From an uncultured Alistipes sp. (lineage in GTDB: Bacteria; Bacteroidota; Bacteroidia; Bacteroidales; Rikenellaceae): a stretch of DNA of 64,000 nt. This document shows, piece after piece, positions 24,611 to 33,864 of the stretch. The stretch covers positions 35,609-99,608 of the forward strand of contig CANQIF010000010.1 in the NCBI GenBank assembly GCA_947623965.1, read 5' to 3'. Within the stretch, counting starts at the first letter, position 1. Each line of letters opens with the position of its first letter. Under the pieces are notes generated by a model. It had not been told where the DNA came from, made no database searches, and saw only the letters and a program-made list of their open reading frames with translations. The position numbers were made by a program, and so were the translations under genes.

Positions 24611-26827
24611 ATGACTACGGCACGCTACGACAAGTTGCGCGCACAAGTGCGCGAATCGTTCTCCGAAACGACGGCACGGCTGGTCGACGAAGCCCTCGAC
24701 TACGCCGCCGAATTTCTGCGGGACGAGCTCCGTTACGACGGCAGCCCGCTGCTCGACCACGGCGTCGCCGTCGCCGGCATCGTCATCGGCGAAATCGGCC
24801 TCGGCCGCAACTCGACCCTCGCCTCGATCCTGCACGACGTCGTGCGTCTGCAGCACAAGCGGCTCCCGGCCGAGGAGTTCCTCGCCTTCATGCAGACGAT
24901 CCGCGACCGCTTCGGCGAGGAGGTCGCCGGCATCACCGTGGGGCTGGCCAACATCTCCGAGCTCAAGCTCAAGGCGGCCAAGGAGCAGGCCGAGAACTTC
25001 CGCGACCTCATCGTCAGCTACTCCGAAGACCCGCGCGTGATCCTCATCAAGCTGGCCGACCGTCTCGAGGTGATGCGCTCGCTCGACATCTTCCCGCCCG
25101 AGAAGCGGCGCAAGAAGAGCTGGGAGGCGATGAACCTCTATGCGCAGATCGCCCACAAGCTGGGGCTCTACGCCATCAAGAGCGACCTGGAGGACCTCGC
25201 CCTCAAATACCTCGAACCGAAGGACTACGACCACATCGCCCACAAGCTCGAGGAGAGCGCCGACGAGCGGCGCGCCTTCATCGCCAAATTCCTCGTGCCG
25301 ATCGAGGCGAAGCTGCACAGCCTCGGCATCCGCTACCACATCAAGAGCCGCACGAAGTCGATCTACTCGATCTGGAACAAGATGCGCAAGCAGCGCGTCC
25401 CCTTCGAGGGGGTCTACGACATCTTCGCGCTGCGCATCATCATCGACTGTCCGCCCGAACAGGAGAAGCCCCTCTGCTGGACCGTCTATTCGGTCGTCAC
25501 GGACTTCTACACCCCCAACCCCAACCGCATGCGCGACTGGATCTCGATCCCCAAGTCGAACGGCTACGAATCGCTCCACACGACCGTCTCGGCCGAGGGG
25601 CGCTGGGTCGAGGTGCAGATCCGCACCGAGCGCATGGACGCCGTCGCCGAGCGCGGCATCGCCGCCCACTGGCGCTACAAGGGGGTGCAGCAGGGAGGCC
25701 GCACGAGCGAACAGTGGCTCGGCCGCCTGCGCGAGGCGATCGAGGAGACGACCCACTCGCTGGCGCAGCGCTTCGACGCCAAACCCGCCTCGGGCGAGAT
25801 CTTCGTCTTCACCCCCAACGGCGACCTGCGCAAGCTCCCCGAGGGGGCCTGCGTGCTCGACTTCGCCTTCGACATCCACTCGAACCTCGGCGCCGTCTGC
25901 ACGGGCGGCAAGGTCAACAACCGGCCCGTCCCGATCCGCGAGGTGCTGCACAACGGCGACATCGTCGAAATTCTCACCCAGAAGAACCAGACCCCCAAGG
26001 CCGACTGGCTCTCGTTCGTCACCACCACGAAGGCCCGCAGCAAGATCAAGGCCTTCCTGCGCGAGGAGCAGGCCAAGCATACGCGCCTCGGGCGCGAGGA
26101 GCTCGAACGCAAGCTCAAGAACTGGAAACTCGCCATCACGGTCGACGAGGCGGTGAGCTATTTAGCCAAATACTACAAGCTGCGCCTCGGCACGGAGGTC
26201 TACGCCATGATCGCCACCAACAAGCTCGACTTCCTGACGATCAAGGAGCTGCTGACGCGTCACCTCTCGGGCGAAGCCGAGCTCGAGCGCCAGCGGGCCG
26301 CCGCGGAGCTCGAGCAGCGCAAGGCCGCCGAGCGGGCGGGGCGCACCGCCGGGCAACGGCAGGAGCAGCGGTCGGGCGACGCGCTGGTGATCGACGACGA
26401 CATCTCGAAGATCCAGTACAAGCTGGCCCGCTGCTGCAACCCGATCAAGGGCGACGAGGTCTTCGGCTTCGTCACGATCAACGCCGGCATCACCATCCAC
26501 CGCACCGACTGCCCCAACGCCCGGCGCATGCGCGAGAACTACCCCTACCGGGTGATCGAGGCGCGCTGGCGCCAGCACTCCGAGGGGGCCTTCCGCGTCA
26601 CGCTGCGCATCGTCGCGGCCGACACGACCGGCATGGCGAACCACCTGACGGAGGTCGTCAGCCGCGAGCTGAAGCTCAACATCCGCTCGCTCAACTTCGG
26701 CGCCGGACAGGGAGGCATCGTCTCGGGGACGATCGACGTCGAGGTGCCGAGCGCCGCCGCGGTCGATACGCTGATCCACAGCCTGCTGCGGATCAAGGGG
26801 GTCCAGCGGGCCTACCGCATCAACTGA
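24611..26827 (+). CDS. RelA/SpoT homologue; (p)ppGpp synthetase with degenerate hydrolase domain, TGS and ACT domains
   Basis: Synthetase motifs SIWNKMRKQRVPFEGVYDIFALRIII, GYESLHTTV, EVQIRTERMDAVAERGIAAHWRYKG; TGS FVFTPNGDLRKLPEGACVLDFAFDIHSNLG; HD domain reads HDVVRL instead of HDxxED. Confidence 0.93.
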   Translation: MTTARYDKLRAQVRESFSETTARLVDEALDYAAEFLRDELRYDGSPLLDHGVAVAGIVIGEIGLGRNSTLASILHDVVRLQHKRLPAEEFLAFMQTIRDRFGEEVAGITVGLANISELKLKAAKEQAENFRDLIVSYSEDPRVILIKLADRLEVMRSLDIFPPEKRRKKSWEAMNLYAQIAHKLGLYAIKSDLEDLALKYLEPKDYDHIAHKLEESADERRAFIAKFLVPIEAKLHSLGIRYHIKSRTKSIYSIWNKMRKQRVPFEGVYDIFALRIIIDCPPEQEKPLCWTVYSVVTDFYTPNPNRMRDWISIPKSNGYESLHTTVSAEGRWVEVQIRTERMDAVAERGIAAHWRYKGVQQGGRTSEQWLGRLREAIEETTHSLAQRFDAKPASGEIFVFTPNGDLRKLPEGACVLDFAFDIHSNLGAVCTGGKVNNRPVPIREVLHNGDIVEILTQKNQTPKADWLSFVTTTKARSKIKAFLREEQAKHTRLGREELERKLKNWKLAITVDEAVSYLAKYYKLRLGTEVYAMIATNKLDFLTIKELLTRHLSGEAELERQRAAAELEQRKAAERAGRTAGQRQEQRSGDALVIDDDISKIQYKLARCCNPIKGDEVFGFVTINAGITIHRTDCPNARRMRENYPYRVIEARWRQHSEGAFRVTLRIVAADTTGMANHLTEVVSRELKLNIRSLNFGAGQGGIVSGTIDVEVPSAAAVDTLIHSLLRIKGVQRAYRIN

Positions 26828-26883
26828 CAACCGTTTTTTACATCCATTCACACACACCGTATTTCTACACCTTACAGCAAGAG

Positions 26884-27501
26884 ATGAACAACAAAGCTAT
26901 CAGCGTCGTTTTCGCCGAGGCGGAGCATGCCAAGTATGCCGAACGCATCTGCACGCTCATCTACGAGTCGGCTCTGCAGCGGGGGACGGGCATCGCGAAG
27001 CGGTCGCCCGCCTACATCGCGGCGAAGATCACGGGCGGCAAAGCCGTCGTGGCGCTGGACGGAGAAAAGCTGGTCGGATTCAGCTACATCGAGTGTTGGG
27101 AGCACGGCGACTTCGTCGCCACCTCCGGTCTGATCGTCGATCCCGAGTACCGTCACATGGGGCTCGCCGAACGCATCAAACGACGAACCTTCGAGCTGGC
27201 CCGACGACGGTTCCCGTACGCGAAGCTGTTCAGCATCACCACCTCGCTGCCCGTGATGAAGCTCAACTCGCGTATGGGCTACGTTCCGGTGACCTTCTCC
27301 GAGCTGACCGAGGACGATGAGTTCTGGAAGGGCTGCGAGGGGTGCTGCAACTACGACATCCTCCAGCGCAACCGGCGCCGCATGTGTCTCTGCACGGGCA
27401 TGCTCTACGACCCGTCGAAGGAGCAGCCCCGCCCGTCGCGTCTGGCCCCCTACCGCATGTATCTCAAAAACGCCTTCAAAAAGCTCTTTCACCTGAAATA
27501 G
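26884..27501 (+). CDS. GNAT-family N-acyltransferase heading the arginine cluster (candidate N-acyl(succinyl)glutamate synthase)
   Basis: SGLIVDPEYRHMGLAERIKRRTFELARRRFP GNAT motif A; located directly upstream of argG-argC-argD-argF'-argB-argE-argH. Confidence 0.8.
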   Translation: MNNKAISVVFAEAEHAKYAERICTLIYESALQRGTGIAKRSPAYIAAKITGGKAVVALDGEKLVGFSYIECWEHGDFVATSGLIVDPEYRHMGLAERIKRRTFELARRRFPYAKLFSITTSLPVMKLNSRMGYVPVTFSELTEDDEFWKGCEGCCNYDILQRNRRRMCLCTGMLYDPSKEQPRPSRLAPYRMYLKNAFKKLFHLK

Positions 27502-27605
27502 CGATCACGCCCGGCCCGGCGGCCGCGGGGCCGCACCCTGCTGCGGGAGCCGCTGCCGCAGACCGCTGTCCGGGCACACACACGAAAAAAACAAAAGATT
27601 CAGCT

Positions 27606-28808
27606 ATGGAAAAGAAAAAAGTGGTCCTCGCCTTCAGCGGGGGATTGGATACCTCCTTCTGCGCCAAGTACCTCTCCGAGGAGCGGGGCTACGACGTCTA
27701 CACGGCCGTCGCCAACACGGGCGGCTTCTCGAAGGAGGAGCTCGCGCGCATCGAGGAGCGCGCCCTGGCGCTGGGCGCCGTCGAGCACGCCACGCTCGAC
27801 ATCGAGCAGGAGTATTACGAGAAGAGCATCCGCTACATGGTCTACGGCAACATCCTGCGCAACGGCACCTACCCCATTTCGGTCAGCTCGGAGCGCATCT
27901 TCCAGGCGATCGCCATCATCGAATACGCCAAGCGGATCGGCGCCGACGCCGTGGCCCACGGCTCGACGGGCGCCGGCAACGACCAGGTCCGCTTCGACCT
28001 GACGTTCCAGATCCTCGCCCCCGAGATCGAGATCATCACCCCGACGCGCGACATGACCCTGACGCGCGACTACGAGATCGGCTACCTGCGCCGCCACGGC
28101 ATCACGGCCGACTACAAGAAGATGGCCTACTCGATCAACAAGGGGCTGTGGGGCACCTCGATCGGCGGCCGGGAGACGCTCCGTTCGGAGCTGACGCTCC
28201 CCGAGGAGGCCTACCCGAGCCAGGTCACGGCCCGCGGCGAGGAGACGCTGAAGCTCTCCTTCGAGGAGGGGCAGCTCGCGGCCGTCAACGGCACCCCCTA
28301 CGCCGACCATGTGGAGGCGATCCGCGCCGTCGAGGCGATCGGCTCGAAGTTCGGCATCGGCCGCGACATGCACATCGGCGACACGATCATCGGCATCAAG
28401 GGGCGCGTAGGCTTCGAGGCCGCGGCGCCGATCCTCATCATCGCCGCCCACAAGATGCTCGAAAAGCACACCCTCACGAAGTGGCAGCTCTACTGGAAGG
28501 AGCAGGTGGGGACCTGGTACGGGATGTTCCTGCACGAAGCGCAGTACCTCGAGCCGGTGATGCGCGACATCGAGGCGATGCTTCTCTCGTCGCAGCGCAA
28601 CGTGACGGGAACGGTCGAGCTCACCCTCCGGCCGCAAAGCTACACCCTCGTCGGCGTCGATTCGCCCTTCGACCTGATGAAGACCGACTTCGGCGAGTAC
28701 GGCGAGGTGAACAAGGCCTGGACGGCCGACGACGTGAAGGGCTTCACGAAGATCTTCGGCAACCCGATCAAGATCTACCACAACGTCCAAAAACGCAACG
28801 GCCGATGA
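27606..28808 (+). CDS. argG: Argininosuccinate synthase
   Basis: KKVVLAFSGGLDTSFCAKYLSEERGYDVYTAVANTGGF...GSTGAGNDQVRFDLTFQILAPEIEIITPTRD. Confidence 0.96.
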   Translation: MEKKKVVLAFSGGLDTSFCAKYLSEERGYDVYTAVANTGGFSKEELARIEERALALGAVEHATLDIEQEYYEKSIRYMVYGNILRNGTYPISVSSERIFQAIAIIEYAKRIGADAVAHGSTGAGNDQVRFDLTFQILAPEIEIITPTRDMTLTRDYEIGYLRRHGITADYKKMAYSINKGLWGTSIGGRETLRSELTLPEEAYPSQVTARGEETLKLSFEEGQLAAVNGTPYADHVEAIRAVEAIGSKFGIGRDMHIGDTIIGIKGRVGFEAAAPILIIAAHKMLEKHTLTKWQLYWKEQVGTWYGMFLHEAQYLEPVMRDIEAMLLSSQRNVTGTVELTLRPQSYTLVGVDSPFDLMKTDFGEYGEVNKAWTADDVKGFTKIFGNPIKIYHNVQKRNGR

Positions 28809-29767
28809 TCCGCGCCGGCATCATCGGCGGCGCCGGCTACACGGCCGGCGAGCTGCTGCGCCTCCTCGTGAACCACCCCGCGGTCGAGCTCCGCTTCGTG
28901 CAAAGCTCCTCGAACGCTGGCAACCCGCTGACGGCGGTGCACGGCGGGCTGGAGGGCGACACGGAGCTCCGCTTCTGCGCCGAGGGGGACCCGGGGGCGG
29001 TCGACTGTCTCTTTCTCTGCTCGGCCCACGGCCAAAGCTCGGTCTGGATGGCCGGGCACGCCGTGCCCGCGGGGTGTTGCGTCATCGACCTGGCGCAGGA
29101 CTTCCGCGACGGGCACGACGGTTTCGTCTACGGCCTGCCCGAGTGGCAGCGCGACCGCATCGCCGCCGCGGACCGCATTGCCAACCCGGGCTGCTTCGCC
29201 ACGGCGATCCAGCTCTCGCTGCTGCCCCTGGCCGCCGCGGGGCTCCTCACGGACGACATCCACATCACGGCTGTCACGGGCTCGACGGGCGCGGGCGTCA
29301 AGCCCTCGGCGACGACCCATTTCAGCTGGCGGTCGGACAACCTCTCGGTCTACAAGGCCTTCGAACACCAGCACCTATTAGAGATCGGCCGCAACCTCCG
29401 GCGGCTGCAGCCCTCGTTCGGCGGGGCGATCCGCTTCGTCCCGATGCGGGGCCCCTTCGCGCGGGGCATCTTCGCCAGCCTCTACACCCGCTGCACGCTG
29501 CCGGCCGCGGAGGCCGAGGCGCTCTACCGGGAGTACTACGCCGCAGCGCCCTTCACGCAGCTCTCCGGGCGCCCGATCGACCTCAAACAGGTCGTCAACA
29601 CGAACCGCGCACTGTTGCACGTCGAGCGGCACGACGACCTGCTGCACATCACGACCGCCATCGACAACCTCCTGAAGGGGGCCTCGGGCCAGGCGGTCCA
29701 GAACATGAACCTCCGTTTCGGCCTCGACGAACGCTGCGGCCTGAAACTCAAAGCTTCGGCCTTCTGA
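28805..29767 (+). CDS. argC: N-acyl-gamma-glutamyl-phosphate reductase
   Basis: MIRAGIIGGAGYTAGELLRLLVNHPAVELRFVQSSSNAGNP...ANPGCFATAIQLSLLPL...TGSTGAGVKPSATTHFSWRSDNLSVYKAFEHQHLLEI. Confidence 0.96.
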   Translation: MIRAGIIGGAGYTAGELLRLLVNHPAVELRFVQSSSNAGNPLTAVHGGLEGDTELRFCAEGDPGAVDCLFLCSAHGQSSVWMAGHAVPAGCCVIDLAQDFRDGHDGFVYGLPEWQRDRIAAADRIANPGCFATAIQLSLLPLAAAGLLTDDIHITAVTGSTGAGVKPSATTHFSWRSDNLSVYKAFEHQHLLEIGRNLRRLQPSFGGAIRFVPMRGPFARGIFASLYTRCTLPAAEAEALYREYYAAAPFTQLSGRPIDLKQVVNTNRALLHVERHDDLLHITTAIDNLLKGASGQAVQNMNLRFGLDERCGLKLKASAF

Positions 29768-29771
29768 CACC

Positions 29772-30896
29772 ATGGAACTTTTCAACGTTTACTCGCTCTA
29801 TCCCGTCGAACCGGTGCGCGGCAGCGGCTCGCGGGTCTACGACGCCGCCGGAAACGAATACCTCGACCTCTACGGCGGCCACGCCGTCATCTCGATCGGC
29901 CACGCCCATCCGCACTATGTCGAGGCGTTGCAGCGGCAGGCCGCCCGGCTGGGCTTCTACTCCAACTCGGTCGAAAATTCGCTGCAGGGGCGCCTCGCCG
30001 AACTGCTGGGCCGCGCATCGGGCTACGGCGACTACCGCCTCTTCCTCTGCAACTCGGGGGCCGAGGCGAACGAAAACGCCCTGAAGCTCGCCTCGTTCCA
30101 CACGGGGCGCGACCGCGTGCTGGCCTTCGCGAAGGCCTTCCACGGCCGCACCTCTGGGGCCGTCTCCGTGACGGACAACCCGGCGATCTCCGCCCCCTTC
30201 AACCGCACGGACAAGGTCTCGTTCGCTCCGCTGAACGACCTCGACGCCGTGCGCACCGAGCTCGCCACGGGGCGCTACGCCGCCGTCATCATCGAGGGCA
30301 TCCAGGGGGTCGCGGGGATCCGCGAGCCCTCGGACGACTTCCTGCGGGGGCTGCGCGCCTGCTGCACCGAGACCGGGACGCAGCTCATCCTCGACGAGGT
30401 CCAGTCTGGCTACGGCCGCACGGGCCGCTTCTTCGCCCACCAGCACGCCGGCATCCGCCCCGACCTCATCACGACGGCCAAGGGGATGGGCAACGGCTTC
30501 CCGATCGGCGGCGTGCTGATCGCCCCGCACTTCGAAGCCCGGCCGGGGATGCTCGGCACCACCTTCGGCGGAAACCACCTCGCCTGCGCCGCGGCGATCG
30601 CCGTGCTGGAGGTGATCGAAAGCGAAGGGCTCGTCGCGAACGCCGCCGCCACGGGCGGCTACCTGCTCGGCGAGCTGCGCCGCATGCCGGCCCTCAAGGA
30701 GGTGCGCGGCCGCGGCCTCATGATCGGCATCGAGATCGACGGCCCGGCCGCCGAGCTGCGGCGCCGCCTCCTCTTCGAGCACCGCATCTTCACGGGCGGG
30801 GCGGGCGCCTCGACCGTCCGGCTGCTCCCGGCCCTCGGCCTCTCGCGCGCCGACGCCGACCGTTTTCTCACCGCATTCAACACCCTCGTCCGATGA
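29772..30896 (+). CDS. argD: N-acyl-ornithine aminotransferase
   Basis: GSRVYDAAGNEYLDLYGGHAVISIGHAHPHYVEAL...CNSGAEANENALKLA...TAKGMGNGFPIGGVLIAPHF. Confidence 0.95.
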   Translation: MELFNVYSLYPVEPVRGSGSRVYDAAGNEYLDLYGGHAVISIGHAHPHYVEALQRQAARLGFYSNSVENSLQGRLAELLGRASGYGDYRLFLCNSGAEANENALKLASFHTGRDRVLAFAKAFHGRTSGAVSVTDNPAISAPFNRTDKVSFAPLNDLDAVRTELATGRYAAVIIEGIQGVAGIREPSDDFLRGLRACCTETGTQLILDEVQSGYGRTGRFFAHQHAGIRPDLITTAKGMGNGFPIGGVLIAPHFEARPGMLGTTFGGNHLACAAAIAVLEVIESEGLVANAAATGGYLLGELRRMPALKEVRGRGLMIGIEIDGPAAELRRRLLFEHRIFTGGAGASTVRLLPALGLSRADADRFLTAFNTLVR

Positions 30897-31846
30897 AAAA
30901 ATTCACCTGCGTACAAGATATCGGCGACCTCCGCACGGCTGTCGCCGAGGCGCTGGCCGTGAAGCGCGACCGCTTCGCCCGCACCGAGCTGGGGCGCAAC
31001 CGCACCCTGCTCATGCTCTTCTTCAATTCGAGCCTCCGCACCCGCCTCTCGACCCAAAAGGCGGCGATGAACCTCGGCATGAACGTCATGGTCCTCGACG
31101 TGAACCAGGGGGCCTGGAAACTCGAAACCGAACGCGGCGTGGTGATGGACGGCGACCGTCCCGAGCACCTGTTGGAGGCGATCCCCGTCATGGGGTGCTA
31201 CTGCGACGTGATCGGCATCCGCTCCTTCGCCCGCTTCGAGAGCAAGGAGGAGGACTACGGCGAGCGCATCCTCGAGCAGTTCATCCGCTACTCGGGCCGC
31301 CCCGTCTTCTCGATGGAGGCCGCCACGCGCCACCCGCTGCAGAGCTTCGCCGATCTGATCACGATCGAGGAGCACAAGCGCACCGAGCGCCCCAAGGTGG
31401 TGCTGACGTGGGCCCCCCACCCGAAGGCCCTGCCGCAGGCGGTGCCAAACTCCTTCGCCGAGTGGATGAACGCCGCGGATTACGAGTTAGTCATCACCCA
31501 CCCCGAGGGGTACGAGCTCGACCCGCAGTTCGTCGGGTGCGCCCGCGTCGAATACGACCAGCGCCGCGCCTTCGAGGGGGCCGATTTCATCTACGCCAAG
31601 AACTGGGCCGCCTACCGCGACCCGCACTACGGCGAGGTCCTCTCGAAAGACCGCGCGTGGACGGTCGATGCCGGGAAGATGGCACTCACGAACGATGCCT
31701 ATTTCATGCACTGCCTCCCCGTGCGGCGCAACATGATCGTGACGGACGAGGTGATCGAGGGGCCGCGCTCGCTCGTCATCCCCGAGGCCGCCAACCGCGA
31801 GATCGCGGCCCAGGTGGTTCTCGGACGGCTATTGGAGGGGTTGTAG
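30893..31846 (+). CDS. argF': N-succinylornithine carbamoyltransferase
   Basis: FNSSLRTRLSTQKAAMNLGMNVMVLDVNQGAWKLETERGVVMDGDRPEHLLEAIPVMGCYCDVIGIRSFA...FMHCLPVRRNMIVTDEVIE; Pro at residue 90. Confidence 0.93.
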   Translation: MKKFTCVQDIGDLRTAVAEALAVKRDRFARTELGRNRTLLMLFFNSSLRTRLSTQKAAMNLGMNVMVLDVNQGAWKLETERGVVMDGDRPEHLLEAIPVMGCYCDVIGIRSFARFESKEEDYGERILEQFIRYSGRPVFSMEAATRHPLQSFADLITIEEHKRTERPKVVLTWAPHPKALPQAVPNSFAEWMNAADYELVITHPEGYELDPQFVGCARVEYDQRRAFEGADFIYAKNWAAYRDPHYGEVLSKDRAWTVDAGKMALTNDAYFMHCLPVRRNMIVTDEVIEGPRSLVIPEAANREIAAQVVLGRLLEGL

Positions 31847-31847
31847 G

Positions 31848-32624
31848 ATGGAACGCATCACCGTTGTCAAGATCGGGGGCAATGTCCTCGACGACCCCGA
31901 GGCCCTCGACCGCTTCGTCCGCGACTTCGCCGCCCTCGGCGGAGCCAAGATCCTCGTCCACGGCGGGGGCAAGTTAGCCACGCGGTTAGCCGGGCAGCTC
32001 GGCATCCCCGTGCGGATGGTCGAGGGGCGCCGCATCACCGACCGCGAGACGCTCGACCTCGTCACGATGGTCTATGCCGGGTTGGTGAACAAACGGCTCG
32101 TCGCCGCCCTCCAGGCCGCCGGCTGCAACGCCCTGGGGCTCTCGGGAGCCGACGGCGACATCGTGCGGGCCCGCCGCCGCGCGCCGCAGCCCGTCGACTA
32201 CGGATACGTAGGGGACATCGAGCGGGTCGACATTCCCCTGCTCCGCATGCTGCTCGAAACGGGCCTTGTCCCCGTATTCCCGGCCATCCTGCACGACGGG
32301 GCCGGGGAGCTCCTCAATTGCAACGCCGACAGCGTCGCCGAGGGGATCGCCCGCGCGGCCGCCACGCTGGCGCCGACCGACCTCGTCTTCTGCTTCGAGA
32401 AGCGCGGCGTGCTGCGCGACCCGGCCGACGAACGGTCGGTCATCGCCCGCATCACCGCCGAAGGCTATCCCGCCCTCCGGGAGGCGGGCATCGTCAGCGG
32501 CGGCATGATTCCCAAGATCGAAAACGCCCTGAAGGCGGTCGAAGCCGGGGTCCGTTCGGTCCGCATCAAGCGGGCCGCCGACCTCCTCGACCCGCAGGAG
32601 GGGACCACCATCGCCTCCTGCTGA
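31848..32624 (+). CDS. argB: N-acylglutamate kinase
   Basis: ITVVKIGGNVLDDPEALDRFVRDFAALGGAKILVHGGGKLATRLAGQLGIPVRMVEGRRITDRETLDLVTMVYAGLVNKRLVAALQ. Confidence 0.95.
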   Translation: MERITVVKIGGNVLDDPEALDRFVRDFAALGGAKILVHGGGKLATRLAGQLGIPVRMVEGRRITDRETLDLVTMVYAGLVNKRLVAALQAAGCNALGLSGADGDIVRARRRAPQPVDYGYVGDIERVDIPLLRMLLETGLVPVFPAILHDGAGELLNCNADSVAEGIARAAATLAPTDLVFCFEKRGVLRDPADERSVIARITAEGYPALREAGIVSGGMIPKIENALKAVEAGVRSVRIKRAADLLDPQEGTTIASC

Positions 32625-32628
32625 CGCT

Positions 32629-33864
32629 ATGCCGACCGCCGACATCCTCCCGACCGCACCCCGCCCCGAAGCAGCGACGGACAGCAACGCCGCAAAGCCG
32701 GAACGGCCCGACACGGCAACGGGACGTTCCGCCGAAACGCTGGGCCGCAACGCCGGAACATCTGTTGTTCGCCCCGAAGCAACTACGGACCGTCTTGCCG
32801 AGGCGGTCGGGCTGCTCCGCCGCCTCATCGCCACCCCCTCCCCTTCGCGCGAGGAGGAGGCGACGGCCACCCTGCTCTGCGACTGGCTCGCCGCGCGGGG
32901 CGTCCGGCCCGAGCGGCTGCACCGCAACGTCATCGCCCGCTCCGAGGGGTACGACCCCGCGCGGCCGACGCTGCTGCTCAACTCCCACCACGACACGGTG
33001 CACCCCGCAGCCTCCTGGAGGCGCGACCCCTACGCCCCGACGGTCGAGGAGGGCCGCCTCTATGGCCTCGGGGCGAACGACGCGGGGGCCTCGTTAGTCT
33101 GTCTCGTGGAGACCTTCCTGCGCTACCGCCGTACGCCGCTCCCCTTCAACCTGCTGCTCGTCCTCTCGGCCGAGGAGGAGTGCTCGGGCGAGCACGGCGC
33201 GCGGGCCTGGGTCCCGGCGCTGGCCCCCGAGATCGGAATGGCCCTGGTCGGCGAGCCCACCTCGATGCGGGCGGCCCTCGGCGAGCGGGGGCTCGTCGTC
33301 CTCGACTGCACGGCCCGCGGCCGCAGCGGCCACGCCGCCCGCGGCGAAGGGGTGAACGCCCTCTACCTCGCCATCGAGGATATCGAGCGGCTCCGCCGGC
33401 TGCAGTTCGAGCGGGTCTCGCCGACACTCGGCCCGATTCACATCGCCACGACGATGATCGCCGCCGGCACGCAGCACAATGTCGTTCCGGACCTCTGCCG
33501 CTTCACGGTCGACGTCCGCACGACCGACGCCTACACGAACGAGGAGACCGTCGCCCGGATCCGCGCGGCGATCCGCTCCGAGGCCGAGCCCCGCTCGACG
33601 CGCATCCGCGCCTCGGTGATCGCCGAAACGCACCCCTTGGTGCAGGCCGCCCTCCGGGCCGGAGCCGAACCCTTCGTCTCGCCCACCGCCTCGGACCGCA
33701 CCCTCATGCCTTTCCCGGCGCTGAAGATCGGCCCGGGCGACTCGGCCCGCTCGCACACGGCCGACGAATACATCCTCCTCGACGAAATCGGGGAGGGGCT
33801 CCGCGGCTATGCCGCCATCATCGAAAACACCGCAAAAGCCTATGGCAACGAAACTTTGGGATAA
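32629..33864 (+). CDS. argE: M20-family N-acyl-ornithine deacylase (ArgE-type)
   Basis: LIATPSPSREEEATATLLCDWL...LLLNSHHDTVHPAASWRRDPYAPTVEEGRLYGLGANDAGASL...LSAEEECSGEHGA; arg cluster context. Confidence 0.88.
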   Translation: MPTADILPTAPRPEAATDSNAAKPERPDTATGRSAETLGRNAGTSVVRPEATTDRLAEAVGLLRRLIATPSPSREEEATATLLCDWLAARGVRPERLHRNVIARSEGYDPARPTLLLNSHHDTVHPAASWRRDPYAPTVEEGRLYGLGANDAGASLVCLVETFLRYRRTPLPFNLLLVLSAEEECSGEHGARAWVPALAPEIGMALVGEPTSMRAALGERGLVVLDCTARGRSGHAARGEGVNALYLAIEDIERLRRLQFERVSPTLGPIHIATTMIAAGTQHNVVPDLCRFTVDVRTTDAYTNEETVARIRAAIRSEAEPRSTRIRASVIAETHPLVQAALRAGAEPFVSPTASDRTLMPFPALKIGPGDSARSHTADEYILLDEIGEGLRGYAAIIENTAKAYGNETLG

